A DNA stretch of 64,000 nt from CAWAPD01 sp963783865. GTDB lineage: Bacteria; Actinomycetota; Thermoleophilia; UBA2241. The first letter of the stretch is position 1; each line of letters begins with the position of its first letter. The notes below the pieces were generated by a model. The model had not been told where the DNA came from, did no database searches, and worked only from the letters and a program-made list of their open reading frames with translations. The DNA lies in assembly GCA_963783865.1 (NCBI GenBank), contig CAWAPD010000001.1, positions 1 through 64,000 of the forward strand, written 5' to 3'. Below, piece after piece: positions 35,856 through 44,309 of this stretch. Made by a program: the position numbers and the translations under genes.

Positions 35856-36305
35856 TCACTGCCGCGCGACGATGTCGCGCGCGCGGGCGACACGGATCGA
35901 CGCCACGCCGTCGACGTCCCTGATCACGCCGGTCACGCGCACCAGCGCCCCGTCATAGGTGTCGGCGGCGGGCGCGCCGAGCGCTTTCGCCACGCTCGCC
36001 GGCACGATCGCCACGAACCGGTCCGAGCTCGGCGCGTCGAGGCCCATGTTGAGGGCGACTGCGCCGTCCGGCAGGCTGGTCACGCTCAAGACCGGGCCCT
36101 CGACCGTCATCCGTTGCCCGATCACGCTCGACGCCTCGCTCCAGGCGATGACGTCGGGCGCCGTCGACGTCGGCTCAGGCTCGGGAGGCGGCGTGAAGGG
36201 GACCTGGTCGTTGGCAGGGTCGTGACAGGCCGCAAGTCCGCCGACGAGCAGGAGCAGCGCCGCCACGACGGCCAACCCGGCCGCGCGGGGATGACGGGTC
36301 TTCAT
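35856..36305 (-). CDS. lipoprotein with OB-fold-like domain
   Basis: 149 residues. The signal peptide ends in LVGGLAAC (lipobox). The mature part has a Pro/Glu-rich spacer, then a small beta-barrel-like domain: RMTVEGPVLSVTSLPDGAVALNMG, DRFVAIVPASVA, GALVRVTGVIRDVDGVASIRV, which fits an OB-fold. ATGA overlap with tupC makes it the last gene of the tup operon, so an accessory role in tungstate uptake is plausible but unproved. Confidence 0.6.
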   Translation of the reverse strand: MKTRHPRAAGLAVVAALLLLVGGLAACHDPANDQVPFTPPPEPEPTSTAPDVIAWSEASSVIGQRMTVEGPVLSVTSLPDGAVALNMGLDAPSSDRFVAIVPASVAKALGAPAADTYDGALVRVTGVIRDVDGVASIRVARARDIVARQ

Positions 36306-37432
36306 CTCGATCCCTCCGCTCTGGTGACCGGACGCACCGCCGCCGGCGCCACCGTCGCCCAGACGCGCTGACCGACCGTCACATCGAGATCCTCGAAGAC
36401 CGCCCGCGTGACCAGGGACTCGAGCCGGTGACCGTGCCACTCGAGCCCCACGAGCCGCAGGCGCCGCACCTCCTTGAGATCGGTCACGGTCGCTTCGAGG
36501 ACGTTGCGGTCCCCTGCAGGACCAGGGAGCTCGGGCGGCGCCGTCGAGACGACCAGGTCCTCAGGGTGCAGGCAGACGAACGCGGTCCCCGCCTCGCTGC
36601 CGGCGCAACGCAAGGCGGCGCCGTCCTGCAGGACGAACCGGGCCCCGCCGTCCGGGTCGTGCTCGACCGTTCCGTCGAGCCACACGTCGACGCCCATGAA
36701 CTCCGACACGACCTCGTCGGCGGGGCGGTTGAGCACGTCGGTCACGAGGCCGTCCTGCACCACCCGGCCCGACGACAGGAACGTGACGTCGTCGCCGATC
36801 TCCAGCGCTTCGTCGATGTCGTGGGTCACCCACAGGACGGCCACCGACAGCTCCCGGAAGATGCCCCGCAGATCGGCGACCAGCGACCGCCGGGTCGGGG
36901 GGTCGAGGGAGGCCATGGGCTCGTCGAGGAAGAGGATCACCGGGTCGACGGCGACCGCCCTGGCGATGCTGACCCGCTGCGCCTCGCCGCCCGACAAGCC
37001 GGCGCGGCCCCTGTCGGCGAGGTGGGCGATGCCGAGCATCTCGAGCGCCTCGTCGGCCCTGGCGTGCCGCGCGTCGCCGTGCAGGCCGCGTATCCGCAGC
37101 CCGCTCTCCACGTTGCCGCGCACGGTCGTGGCCAGGAGGAAGGCGTTCTGGAAGACCGCGGCCGTACGGCGCCGCAGGCGCAGCCGGTCGCGGTCCGACC
37201 GGACGGGCCGGCCGTCGAACACCAGATCGCCCTCGGAGGCGACCAGGCCGTTCAAGGCCCGCAGCAGGCTCGTCTTGCCCGCGCCGTTGGGCCCGAGCAG
37301 CACGCGGGTGCGCCCCTGTTCCACCGTGAGGGTCTCCACCCGGACGAGCTCGTGCCCGTCCGCACGCACGACCAGGTCGCGGGCCTGGAGCAGCGCCCCG
37401 CCGCCGTTGGAGCCGGATCCGCCGCCGGTCAT
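36302..37432 (-). CDS. tupC: tungstate ABC transporter ATPase TupC
   Basis: 376 residues. Walker A GPNGAGKTSLL, signature LSGGEAQRVSIARAV, Walker B VILFLDEPMASLD, H-loop VTHD. The C-terminal ~120 residues (FVCLHPEDLVVST ... LVGLEWHGHRLESLVTRAVFEDL) form a TOBE-like regulatory domain that may sense oxyanion. Four-base overlaps on both sides (tupB, lipoprotein) show tight coupling. Confidence 0.88.
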   Translation of the reverse strand: MTGGGSGSNGGGALLQARDLVVRADGHELVRVETLTVEQGRTRVLLGPNGAGKTSLLRALNGLVASEGDLVFDGRPVRSDRDRLRLRRRTAAVFQNAFLLATTVRGNVESGLRIRGLHGDARHARADEALEMLGIAHLADRGRAGLSGGEAQRVSIARAVAVDPVILFLDEPMASLDPPTRRSLVADLRGIFRELSVAVLWVTHDIDEALEIGDDVTFLSSGRVVQDGLVTDVLNRPADEVVSEFMGVDVWLDGTVEHDPDGGARFVLQDGAALRCAGSEAGTAFVCLHPEDLVVSTAPPELPGPAGDRNVLEATVTDLKEVRRLRLVGLEWHGHRLESLVTRAVFEDLDVTVGQRVWATVAPAAVRPVTRAEGSR

Positions 37433-38130
37433 GACCGGCGGAACCCACCCTGCTGGATCAGCGTCATCGCGTAGTTGGTCGAGAACGACAGGATCAGCAG
37501 CACGATGCAGAGGGCGATGGCGATGTCGAACGCGCCCATCCCGACGTACTGGACGATCCCCGTGGTGAGCACCTGCGTCTGGTGGGCCAGATTGCCGCCG
37601 ACGATCATCACGGCGCCGACCTCCGAGATGACGCCGCCGAACGCGGCCATGACGGCCGCCATCAACGGCACCTTGATCTCGCGCAGCAGGAGCAGGAACA
37701 TGCGCCAGCGCCCCGCGCCCAGCGACAGGATCTGCAGACGGTAGGTCGCGTCGAGCTGCTGCAGGGCCGCCAGCGAGAGGCCGGCGATGATCGGGGTCGC
37801 GATCAGCACCTGGGCGATGATCATCGCCTTGACCGTGTACATGATGTGCAGGAAGCCGAACGGACCGCCGCGCCACAGGAAGATCGCCACGAGCAGGCCG
37901 ACGGCCACCGGGGGCACGCCCATGCCGGTGTTGATCAGCGCGATGACGAAACGACGGCCCGGGAACCGGGTCAGGGCGATCACCGCTCCGATCGGCACGC
38001 CGATGATCAGGGCGAACAGCAGGGCCCAGCCCGACACGAACAGCGACCGCAGGGCGATCTCGTAGACGTCGTGATCGCCGTGGAGCAGCATCTGCACGGC
38101 CTGCCGGATGCCTGTCAGGATCATGTGCAT
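37429..38130 (-). CDS. tupB: tungstate ABC transporter permease TupB
   Basis: 233 residues, five helices. FLWRGGPFGFLHIMYTVKAMIIAQVLIATP and AVMAAFGGVISEVGAVMIVGGN are the conserved TupB segments (the latter is the EAA-type loop). Imports tungstate with TupA and TupC. Confidence 0.88.
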   Translation of the reverse strand: MHMILTGIRQAVQMLLHGDHDVYEIALRSLFVSGWALLFALIIGVPIGAVIALTRFPGRRFVIALINTGMGVPPVAVGLLVAIFLWRGGPFGFLHIMYTVKAMIIAQVLIATPIIAGLSLAALQQLDATYRLQILSLGAGRWRMFLLLLREIKVPLMAAVMAAFGGVISEVGAVMIVGGNLAHQTQVLTTGIVQYVGMGAFDIAIALCIVLLILSFSTNYAMTLIQQGGFRRS

Positions 38131-38173
38131 GCGGGCTCACCTCCCCGGGCGTGGTCTCCTAGTGTAGAACAGC

Positions 38174-38209
38174 GCGGGGGCGGGTGTCCGTGCGGACACC
38201 CGCCCCCGC
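38174..38209 (-). terminator. hairpin between tupA and tupB
   Basis: A perfect 16-bp stem (38174-38189 with 38194-38209), loop GTGC, no U-tract. Placed inside the operon, it can lower expression of the permease and ATPase genes relative to the abundant binding protein. Confidence 0.65.
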
Positions 38210-38263
38210 GTCGGCACCGCCTTCTCCCGCTCGCGCGGGGTCAGGCGCGAGCGTCGCCGTCGG

Positions 38264-39253
38264 TCAGGGGACGATCGGGTCGGAGATCGTGTAGGCGTTG
38301 GGGAAGAACAGCGACCTGCCGAAGTCGGCCTTGCCGTAGTCGCCGATGGCCTTCTGCCCGTCGCCGCTGACCAGCCACGCCGCCAGGCGCGCCGCGCCGG
38401 CGCTGTTCATGTCGGGACGCGTCGGGCTCGAGGCGTCCGGGTCGAGCAGGATCACCGAGTACTGGTTCTTCAGCTCGGAGCGCTTCATGAGCAGCGGCGT
38501 CAGGAACGGGGCCTTGCCGTTGCTGTCGATGTAGTTCTTGCGCCAGGTGAGCCAGGTCGCGATGTCGGTCAGCGTGTACGACTTGTGCTCGTTGGCGATC
38601 GTCAGCGTGGCCGCCATGCCCTGCCCGGTCGTCTCGTACCAGGCGCCGGTCGGCGATGCCCCCGAGGAGGCCGTGACGTGGGCGGAGAACCACAGGGCCA
38701 GTTCCTTCTTGTTGGTGCCCGAGGCGTCGCCGCGCGAGGTGAAGGCCTTGCGGGAGCTGCCGTTCTTCACGAGCGCGTCGCCCCAGGCGGCGATCTTCTT
38801 GAAGGCGCCGGAGGCGGTCTTGGAACCGTGGACGTGCGCGGGATCGAAGCCCGTGGACTTGGAGACCGGCGGGCCGACGATCACGAAGTAGTTGTAGGCG
38901 AACGGCAGGCGCAGCGTGCCGACACCGTCGGCGATCAGCTGCGCCTCGTCGGCCGGCGAGTGGACCAGCAGCACGTCGGCGAGGCCGGTGCGCGCCGCGG
39001 TGATGGCCTGGCCGGAGCCGACCGCGTGGACCTCGAACGTGGTCACGCCGGGATACAGCGTCTGGTAGGCCGGCTGGATCACGTTGGCGATGAGGCCGGA
39101 GTCGTTGAGGCTCGTGGTGGTGTAGACGACGAGCTTCGTCTGGTCGACCGCGGCGGACGCGGTCGCCGCCGTGGCCAGGCCGACGACGAGCATCGCCACG
39201 ACGGCGAGCGCCAGCGCCAGGCGGCGGGTGAGCGGGGAACGGGTCGGACTCAT
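38264..39253 (-). CDS. tupA: tungstate-binding protein TupA
   Basis: 329 residues with a Sec signal peptide (ends ATASA). TTTSLNDSGLI near the mature N-terminus is the oxyanion-binding TTTS motif of TupA, with ADVLLVHSPADE, RGDASGTNKKELALW and TGQGMAATLTIANE further on. Not a lipoprotein, so it may be secreted or wall-held. High-affinity uptake of tungstate (or molybdate) for the Mo/W enzymes implied by the moa genes. Confidence 0.9.
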   Translation of the reverse strand: MSPTRSPLTRRLALALAVVAMLVVGLATAATASAAVDQTKLVVYTTTSLNDSGLIANVIQPAYQTLYPGVTTFEVHAVGSGQAITAARTGLADVLLVHSPADEAQLIADGVGTLRLPFAYNYFVIVGPPVSKSTGFDPAHVHGSKTASGAFKKIAAWGDALVKNGSSRKAFTSRGDASGTNKKELALWFSAHVTASSGASPTGAWYETTGQGMAATLTIANEHKSYTLTDIATWLTWRKNYIDSNGKAPFLTPLLMKRSELKNQYSVILLDPDASSPTRPDMNSAGAARLAAWLVSGDGQKAIGDYGKADFGRSLFFPNAYTISDPIVP

Positions 39254-39330
39254 GGTGTACCCTCCAGGATTGGACTACTGATCGCGCCGGATCCGCGCCA
39301 CCTCCACGAGGGGCGCACCGGCGCATTAAA

Positions 39331-39350
39331 GGATACCTTAGCGTAAACGG
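39331..39350 (-). promoter_or_regulatory. candidate Mo/W operator upstream of tupA
   Basis: Minus strand CCGTTTACGCTAAGGTATCC, starting 97 bases before the tupA start; shares CCGTTTAnG and an AT-rich centre with the site before mop. Low-confidence motif from two instances. Confidence 0.35.
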
Positions 39351-39405
39351 GCCGGCCCCTCGATGACAACCTCTCGAGGCCAGGCCGGTCCCGAAATCGT
39401 ACGGC

Positions 39406-39442
39406 GGGGGGCGGCGGAGCCGTTCCGGCTCCGCCGCCCCCC
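39406..39442 (-). terminator. terminator of the aldehyde dehydrogenase genes
   Basis: A perfect 17-bp GC stem (39406-39422 with 39426-39442), loop TTC, between the ALDH gene end and tupA. The rest of 39254-39507 holds no gene. Confidence 0.7.
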
Positions 39443-39507
39443 GCCAGGTGGCCCTGCCGCCCTACTGAGCGATCGGGGCCGGTGTCTCTTGGCTCGCGGC
39501 CTGCTCC

Positions 39508-41001
39508 CTACATCCCCTCGCGCTTGCAGGCGCCGAGCGGCGAACCGGGGCCGGCCCAGTCCATCTCGCGGATCATGACCATCTTCAGCTCGGTCATCTC
39601 GCGGATGGCGTACTTGAGGCCCTCGCGCCCCATGCCGGAGTTCTTGATGCCGCCGTAGGGCATGTGGTCCACGCGGAAGGTCGGCACCTCGTTGATCATC
39701 ACGCCGCCGACCTCGAGGTGCCTGGCGGCGTACAGCGCCTTGTTCAGGTCGCGGGTGAAGTAGCCGGCCTGCAGGCCGTAGTCGCTGTCGTTGCTGATCT
39801 CGATCGCCTCGCAGACGTCACGCGCCTTGATGACGGCCAGGACGGGGCCGAAGACCTCGTTGGCGCAGACCTTCATGTCGCGGGTGACGTCGGTCAGCAC
39901 CGTGGGGCGCAGCCGGCCGTCGGCGTCGACGCCGCCGGCCGCCAGGGTCGCCCCCTGGTCGAGGGCCTCCTGCACCCAGGCCTTGACGCGTTCGGTCTCC
40001 TTGTCGTCGATCAGCGACGCGACGTCGGTCGTCTCGTCGAGCGGGTCACCCACTCTGAGCGCGTCAACCGACTCCACCAGGGCGGCCAGGAACTCGTCGT
40101 AGATCTTCTCGTGCACCACGACGCGCTGCACCGAGATGCAGATCTGGCCCGAGTTGGAGAAGCCGCCGGCCACCACGCGCTGGACGGCGAGGCTGAGGTC
40201 GGCGTCCTCGTCGACGATCGTCGCCGAGTTGTTGCCGAGCTCGAGGGTGACCATCTTCATGCCGGCGTCGCCGGCGATCTGCCGGCCGACCGGCGGGCTG
40301 CCGGTGAACGTGACCATGTTCACGCGCTCGTCCTTGACCAGCGCCGTGCCCAGCGTGCGGCCGGGGCCGACGACCACCTGGAGCACGTTCTCCGGCAGCC
40401 CGGCCTCGGCCAGGAACTCGGCCAGCCGCAGGGCCGTCAGCGGCGTGCTCGACGCCGGCTTGAGCACCACGACGTTGGCCCCGGCCAGCGCCGGCGCGAC
40501 CTTGTGCGACACCAGGTTGAGCGGGAAGTTGAACGGCGAGATCGCGACGATCACGCCGCGCGGCTCGCGGATCGTCCACCCGAAGCGGTTCTCGCCGCCC
40601 GGGTCGGCGTCCATCTCGATGATCTCGCCGGCGGTGCGCTTGGCCTCTTCGCTGGCCCAGCGGAAGGTCGAGGCGCCGCGCTTGGCCTCTACTCGGGCGT
40701 CCTTGAGCGGCTTGCCGCCTTCCATGGCGATCAGCCGCGCGACCTCCTCGGCGTGCTCCTCGAGCAGGTGCGACGTCTTCTCGAGGATCTGGGCCCGCTT
40801 CCAGGCCGGCGTCCAGCGCCACTGCTCGAACGCCTCACGCGCCCGGTCGAGGACGCCGTCGACGTCCTCGAGCCGGGTCGTACCGATGGTCGCCACCTCT
40901 GCCCCGTCCCACGGCCCGCGCACGGTCATCGGGTCGCCGGTCCCGACGGGACCGGCGACCTCGAGACCGGGGGCAACTCTCTCGCTGACGAGTACATTCA
41001 C
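39508..41001 (-). CDS. NAD(P)-dependent aldehyde dehydrogenase (lactaldehyde/glyceraldehyde-3-P type)
   Basis: 497 residues. ISPFNFPLNLVSHKVAPALAGAN and VLKPASSTPLTALRL are the cofactor-binding motifs, the general base Glu is in TLELGNNSA and the catalytic cysteine in NSGQICISVQRV, a variant typical of lactaldehyde and phosphonoacetaldehyde dehydrogenase-like members. The C-terminal MPYGGIKNSGMGREGLKYAI is standard. The substrate is not fixed by sequence. Follows the other ALDH gene by 13 bases, so both are probably cotranscribed. Confidence 0.85.
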   Translation of the reverse strand: MNVLVSERVAPGLEVAGPVGTGDPMTVRGPWDGAEVATIGTTRLEDVDGVLDRAREAFEQWRWTPAWKRAQILEKTSHLLEEHAEEVARLIAMEGGKPLKDARVEAKRGASTFRWASEEAKRTAGEIIEMDADPGGENRFGWTIREPRGVIVAISPFNFPLNLVSHKVAPALAGANVVVLKPASSTPLTALRLAEFLAEAGLPENVLQVVVGPGRTLGTALVKDERVNMVTFTGSPPVGRQIAGDAGMKMVTLELGNNSATIVDEDADLSLAVQRVVAGGFSNSGQICISVQRVVVHEKIYDEFLAALVESVDALRVGDPLDETTDVASLIDDKETERVKAWVQEALDQGATLAAGGVDADGRLRPTVLTDVTRDMKVCANEVFGPVLAVIKARDVCEAIEISNDSDYGLQAGYFTRDLNKALYAARHLEVGGVMINEVPTFRVDHMPYGGIKNSGMGREGLKYAIREMTELKMVMIREMDWAGPGSPLGACKREGM

Positions 41002-41014
41002 GTGCCATCCCCTC

Positions 41015-42622
41015 CTAGCGGCAGTTGGTGCAGTAACCCACCCAAGGCTCGTTCTTGAGCGTTTCGGCGTCGAACGGCCGGCGATCGCTCCGCTGTCCGT
41101 TCAGCGGCAGCACGGTGCCGGTGCCACTCGGCGCTTGCTTACCCCGCTGGAAGACGCCCAGCGGCTCGTCGACCATGTTGATGTTGATCTGCTTGACCTC
41201 CTGGTACTCGTCGAGCCCGAACGTGCCCAGCTCGCGACCGGTACCGCTCTGCTTATACCCGCCCCACGGGGCTTCGCTGTACGTCGGGTGGTACGTGTTG
41301 ATCCAGGTGATGCCGGCGCGCACCTGCTTGATAACGCGCAGCGCCCGGGTGATGTCCCTGGTCCAGACGGCGCCGGCGAGGCCGTAGATGGTGTCGTTGG
41401 CGATGCGGACCGCGTCCTCTTCGGTGTCGAACGGGATCACCACCAGCACGGGCCCGAAGATCTCCTCCTGGGCGACGCGCATGGAGTTGTCCACGTCGAC
41501 GAAGATGGTGGGCTCGTAGAAGTAGCCGCTGCCCTCGAGACGGTGGCCGCCGGTGGCCAGCCTGGCGCCCTCGTCCTGGCCGATGCGCACGTACCGCTCG
41601 ACGGTGTCGAGCTGCTGGCGGGAGACCAGGGGACCCATCTCGCTGTCGTCCTCGAGCGGCGGGCCGACCTTGATCGCCATCGCACGGCTGACGAGCTCGC
41701 CGACGAAGCGGTCGTAGATGGACCGCTGCACGATCAGGCGCGACCCGGCCGAGCAGACCTCGCCGCTGCCGGCGAAGATGCCGATCAGCGCGCCGTCGAT
41801 GGCCGACTCGAAGTCGGCGTCCTCGAAGACGATGTTCGGGGACTTGCCGCCGAGCTCCAGCCCGACCTTCTTCACGTTCTCGGCGCCCTTGCGCATGATG
41901 TGCTTGCCGACCTCGACGCTGCCGGTGAAGGCCACCATGTCGACGTCGGGCGACTCGGCGAGATAGTCGCCGATGCTGCTGCCGGGGCCGGTCACGACCT
42001 GGAACACGCCCTGCGGCAGCCCGACCTCGTCGACGATCTTGGCCAGCTCGAGCGACGTGAGCGGCGACACCGTGGCCGGCTTGAGGATCTGGACGTTGCC
42101 GGCGGCCAGCGACGGCGCCGCCTTCCAGGCCGCCATGAGGATCGGGAAGTTCCAGGGCGTGATGCCGACGGTCACGCCGACCGGCTCGCGGACGACCATG
42201 CTGACGGCGCCGTCCGGCACCTCGAGCGTCTGGCCGTGCTGGTCGCCGACGAGCCCCGCGTAGTAGTCGAACGTGTGGGCCGCGTCGTTGACGTCGACGA
42301 GCGAGTCGCCGAAGAGCTTGCCCATCTGGAGCGACTCGAGGCGAGCCAGGTCCTCGGCACGCTCCCGGATGAGGTCGGCGATCGCGCGCATCTTGACGGC
42401 CCGCTCCTGGGCCGTCAGCCGCGGCCACTCGCCGTGCTCGAACGCCTCGCGAGCCGCCTTGACGGCGCGCTCGGCGTCGGCCAGCGTCGCCCTCGGTACT
42501 TGCGCCACGACCTCCTCGGTCGCCGGGTCGACGACCTCGTCTACGCCGCCGTCCGCGGCGTCGGTCCACTGGCCGTCGATGTACATCTGATACGTGAGTA
42601 CTTTGTGCTTGACGGTAGCCAC
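41015..42622 (-). CDS. aldehyde dehydrogenase (betaine-aldehyde type) with C-terminal extension
   Basis: 535 residues. TPWNFPILMAAWKAAPSLAAGN, LELGGKSPNIVFEDAD (catalytic base Glu) and AGSGEVCSAGSRLIV (catalytic Cys) show a full ALDH. The usual end, GTFGLDEYQEVKQININM, is followed by ~50 extra residues ending in YCTNCR with a CxxC pair. GTG at 42620-42622 after GAGGAGG. A leader hairpin (42638-42664) and an upstream palindrome (42707-42729) suggest regulated expression. Confidence 0.88.
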   Translation of the reverse strand: MATVKHKVLTYQMYIDGQWTDAADGGVDEVVDPATEEVVAQVPRATLADAERAVKAAREAFEHGEWPRLTAQERAVKMRAIADLIRERAEDLARLESLQMGKLFGDSLVDVNDAAHTFDYYAGLVGDQHGQTLEVPDGAVSMVVREPVGVTVGITPWNFPILMAAWKAAPSLAAGNVQILKPATVSPLTSLELAKIVDEVGLPQGVFQVVTGPGSSIGDYLAESPDVDMVAFTGSVEVGKHIMRKGAENVKKVGLELGGKSPNIVFEDADFESAIDGALIGIFAGSGEVCSAGSRLIVQRSIYDRFVGELVSRAMAIKVGPPLEDDSEMGPLVSRQQLDTVERYVRIGQDEGARLATGGHRLEGSGYFYEPTIFVDVDNSMRVAQEEIFGPVLVVIPFDTEEDAVRIANDTIYGLAGAVWTRDITRALRVIKQVRAGITWINTYHPTYSEAPWGGYKQSGTGRELGTFGLDEYQEVKQININMVDEPLGVFQRGKQAPSGTGTVLPLNGQRSDRRPFDAETLKNEPWVGYCTNCR

Positions 42623-42637
42623 TGTGTCCTCCTCGAT

Positions 42638-42664
42638 GGGCCGTCGCGCTCGGCGCGACGGCCC
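42638..42664 (-). promoter_or_regulatory. hairpin in the leader of the ALDH operon
   Basis: GGGCCGTCGCGC with GCGCGACGGCCC, loop TCG: 12 bp, ending just before the ribosome site of the ALDH gene on the minus strand. Might affect termination from upstream or mRNA stability. Confidence 0.5.
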
Positions 42665-42706
42665 TCACCGCGTCTCCTGCGGCTGCGTGCGCAGCCAAGA
42701 GGTACA

Positions 42707-42729
42707 TACCCGACCGGAATTGTCGGGTA
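42707..42729. promoter_or_regulatory. palindromic operator candidate upstream of the ALDH operon
   Basis: TACCCGAC-N7-GTCGGGTA, a perfect 8-bp inverted repeat 85 bases before the ALDH start, the spacing of a dimeric repressor site. Confidence 0.55.
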
Positions 42730-42852
42730 ACGCGATGCACACGTGACCGGAGCGGCGCGGGCGGGGATGCGGGACGTCCTCAGCGGCGGACGGTCCACGG
42801 CAGGCGGCCGCCTACCGCGAACGCGCAGGGGGCAGTGCGAGCGAGGGCCGGG

Positions 42853-43038
42853 CTAGAAGCAGCCGAGCTGGCAGTGCACGATCTTGATGCCGAGCTCGTT
42901 GCAGGCCTTGCCGACCTCGCCCACGGGCATCTCGAGATCGCGCGCGACCTTGAAGGCCTCCGCACACGGGAGGCGCTTCTCGTCGCCGGCGCGCTGCTTC
43001 AGGACCTGGACCAGTCGGGGGATGTTTCCGGCTACCAT
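42853..43038 (-). CDS. 61-residue conserved-looking Cys protein ending CQLGCF
   Basis: A small protein with a predicted three-helix body (PRLVQVLKQRAGDEKRLPCAEAFKVARDLEM, VGEVGKACNELGIKIVH) and the striking end CQLGCF. Cys residues occur at CAEA, KACNEL and the final pair. It reads like a winged-helix fragment with a metal- or redox-capable tail. The name and role are unknown to me; it lies upstream of the ALDH operon and divergent to the CpaF-like gene. Confidence 0.6.
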   Translation of the reverse strand: MVAGNIPRLVQVLKQRAGDEKRLPCAEAFKVARDLEMPVGEVGKACNELGIKIVHCQLGCF

Positions 43039-43188
43039 GGGCCGGATTGTAGCAGAATGCCGCGCGCCGTCGTCCAATCTGGCGCGCGGCCCCCGGGGGC
43101 GCTCCCGCCGCGCGCCCGGAGGTCTTCCCCCTACCCATCCGCCGGCGCAGAGGTATGCTTGAACCTGAAACCGCCCGGAGGAGGCTGC

Positions 43189-44100
43189 GTGGCCGACGCG
43201 TCCCGCATCCAGTCGCAGGAGAGCGACGAGCAGCGCGAGGAACGTCTGGCGCGCGAGAGCGCGCTGGCGCGCGTCCAGAACGAGCTGACGGCGCTGCTCG
43301 ACGAGATGATCAGCACGTTCCAGTCCGAGATCGGCGACGACGAGGTCAAGGAGCATCTCTCGGCCCTGCGCGCGCTGCTCACGGCGCAGGTGGGAGCCTA
43401 CCTCGGCTGGGTGCTCGAGCGCCGCACGGCGCTGCCGCCGACGACCTCCGAGATGTACGCGGGCGAGGTCGTCCCGGCCCCGGTCGTGTCGACGACGCTC
43501 AAGGGGCTGGTCGACGGCGCCACGATGAGCACCGCCCAGGCGGCGCGGCTGACGGCCTACGTCGCCGACCATCGCACCCTGCTGATCTTCGGCGACCGGG
43601 CGACCGGCAAGTCGACGCTGCTGAACGCCCTGCTCGAGCTGGTCTCGGTCGACGAGCGCTTCGTGTCGGTCGAGCACTTCGACCACCTGCCGGCGCTGCG
43701 CGACCGCGCCTTCTGCGTGCGACTCTCGGTCAACGATTCGACCGACGTCGAGACGCTGTTCACCAAGGCCCTCAAGATGCACCCCAACCGCATCGTGGTC
43801 GGCGAGCTGCACGCCGACGAGATCCTGTACTTCCTGCGCGCCGTCGACGCGCGCTCGGGCGTCGGCGGGTTCGCGACCGTGCGCGCCGACTCGGTCCACA
43901 AGGCGCTGGCAAAGCTCGTGCGCCAGATGGAGCTCGTGGTCGAGGGCGCCGAGGCGAAGCTGCTGCTGGGCGCCACGCGGCCCGTCCTCGTGCACATGCG
44001 CAGCGACGAGAAGGGGCTGCCCCGGGTGGCCGCGCTCTGGGAGGTCGACGGCACCGACGCCGAGGGCGAGATCGTGGTGCGCGAGGAGTCGGCGAGCTAG
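43189..44100 (+). CDS. CpaF/VirB11-like secretion ATPase, stand-alone
   Basis: 303 residues. A helical N-terminal part, then the P-loop LIFGDRATGKSTLLNALLEL, NRIVVGELHADEILYFLRAVDARSG (Asp/Glu box-like region) and GGFATVRADSVHKALAKLVRQMEL, where the usual VirB11 family has H-A-N at ATxHAN. It is shorter than typical CpaF and no tad, pilus or type II secretion genes are near. GTG at 43189 after GGAGGAGG. Possibly a regulatory or diverged ATPase. Confidence 0.7.
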   Translation: MADASRIQSQESDEQREERLARESALARVQNELTALLDEMISTFQSEIGDDEVKEHLSALRALLTAQVGAYLGWVLERRTALPPTTSEMYAGEVVPAPVVSTTLKGLVDGATMSTAQAARLTAYVADHRTLLIFGDRATGKSTLLNALLELVSVDERFVSVEHFDHLPALRDRAFCVRLSVNDSTDVETLFTKALKMHPNRIVVGELHADEILYFLRAVDARSGVGGFATVRADSVHKALAKLVRQMELVVEGAEAKLLLGATRPVLVHMRSDEKGLPRVAALWEVDGTDAEGEIVVREESAS

Positions 44101-44158
44101 AGCGTCACCCGGCCGCGGCGGCCGGCGTCACCGGCGCGCGGCGCCAACGTCACTCGCG

Positions 44159-44194
44159 GGCGGCCGTCCGGGACTGTCCGTCCGGGCGGCCGCC
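44159..44194 (+). terminator. terminator after the CpaF-like gene
   Basis: GGCGGCCGTCCGG (44159-44171) pairs with CCGGGCGGCCGCC (44182-44194) with one G-U pair; ten-base loop; no U-tract. Promoter elements of the rpsF operon follow directly. Confidence 0.6.
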
Positions 44195-44202
44195 TACTAT
44201 TC

Positions 44203-44231
44203 TTGAGTGCGCCGCGCGCCACTGGTATCAT
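44203..44231 (+). promoter_or_regulatory. promoter of the rpsF-ssb-rpsR-rplI-dnaB operon
   Basis: TTGAGT (44203-44208), 17-base spacer, TATCAT (44226-44231). Confidence 0.65.
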
Positions 44232-44242
44232 GCCGAGGTTGC

Positions 44243-44263
44243 GCCGCCCACGGGCGGCTTTTT
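44243..44263 (+). terminator. start-proximal hairpin plus T5 in the rpsF leader
   Basis: GCCGCCC (44243-44249) pairs with GGGCGGC (44252-44258), followed by TTTTT, only about five bases after the predicted transcription start. Acts like a miniature terminator or attenuator in the 5' leader. Confidence 0.55.
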
Positions 44264-44309
44264 CACCCCTGCTCCAGCAGAAAGGCTGGGGCCGCTGAGA
44301 CCACAGGAG

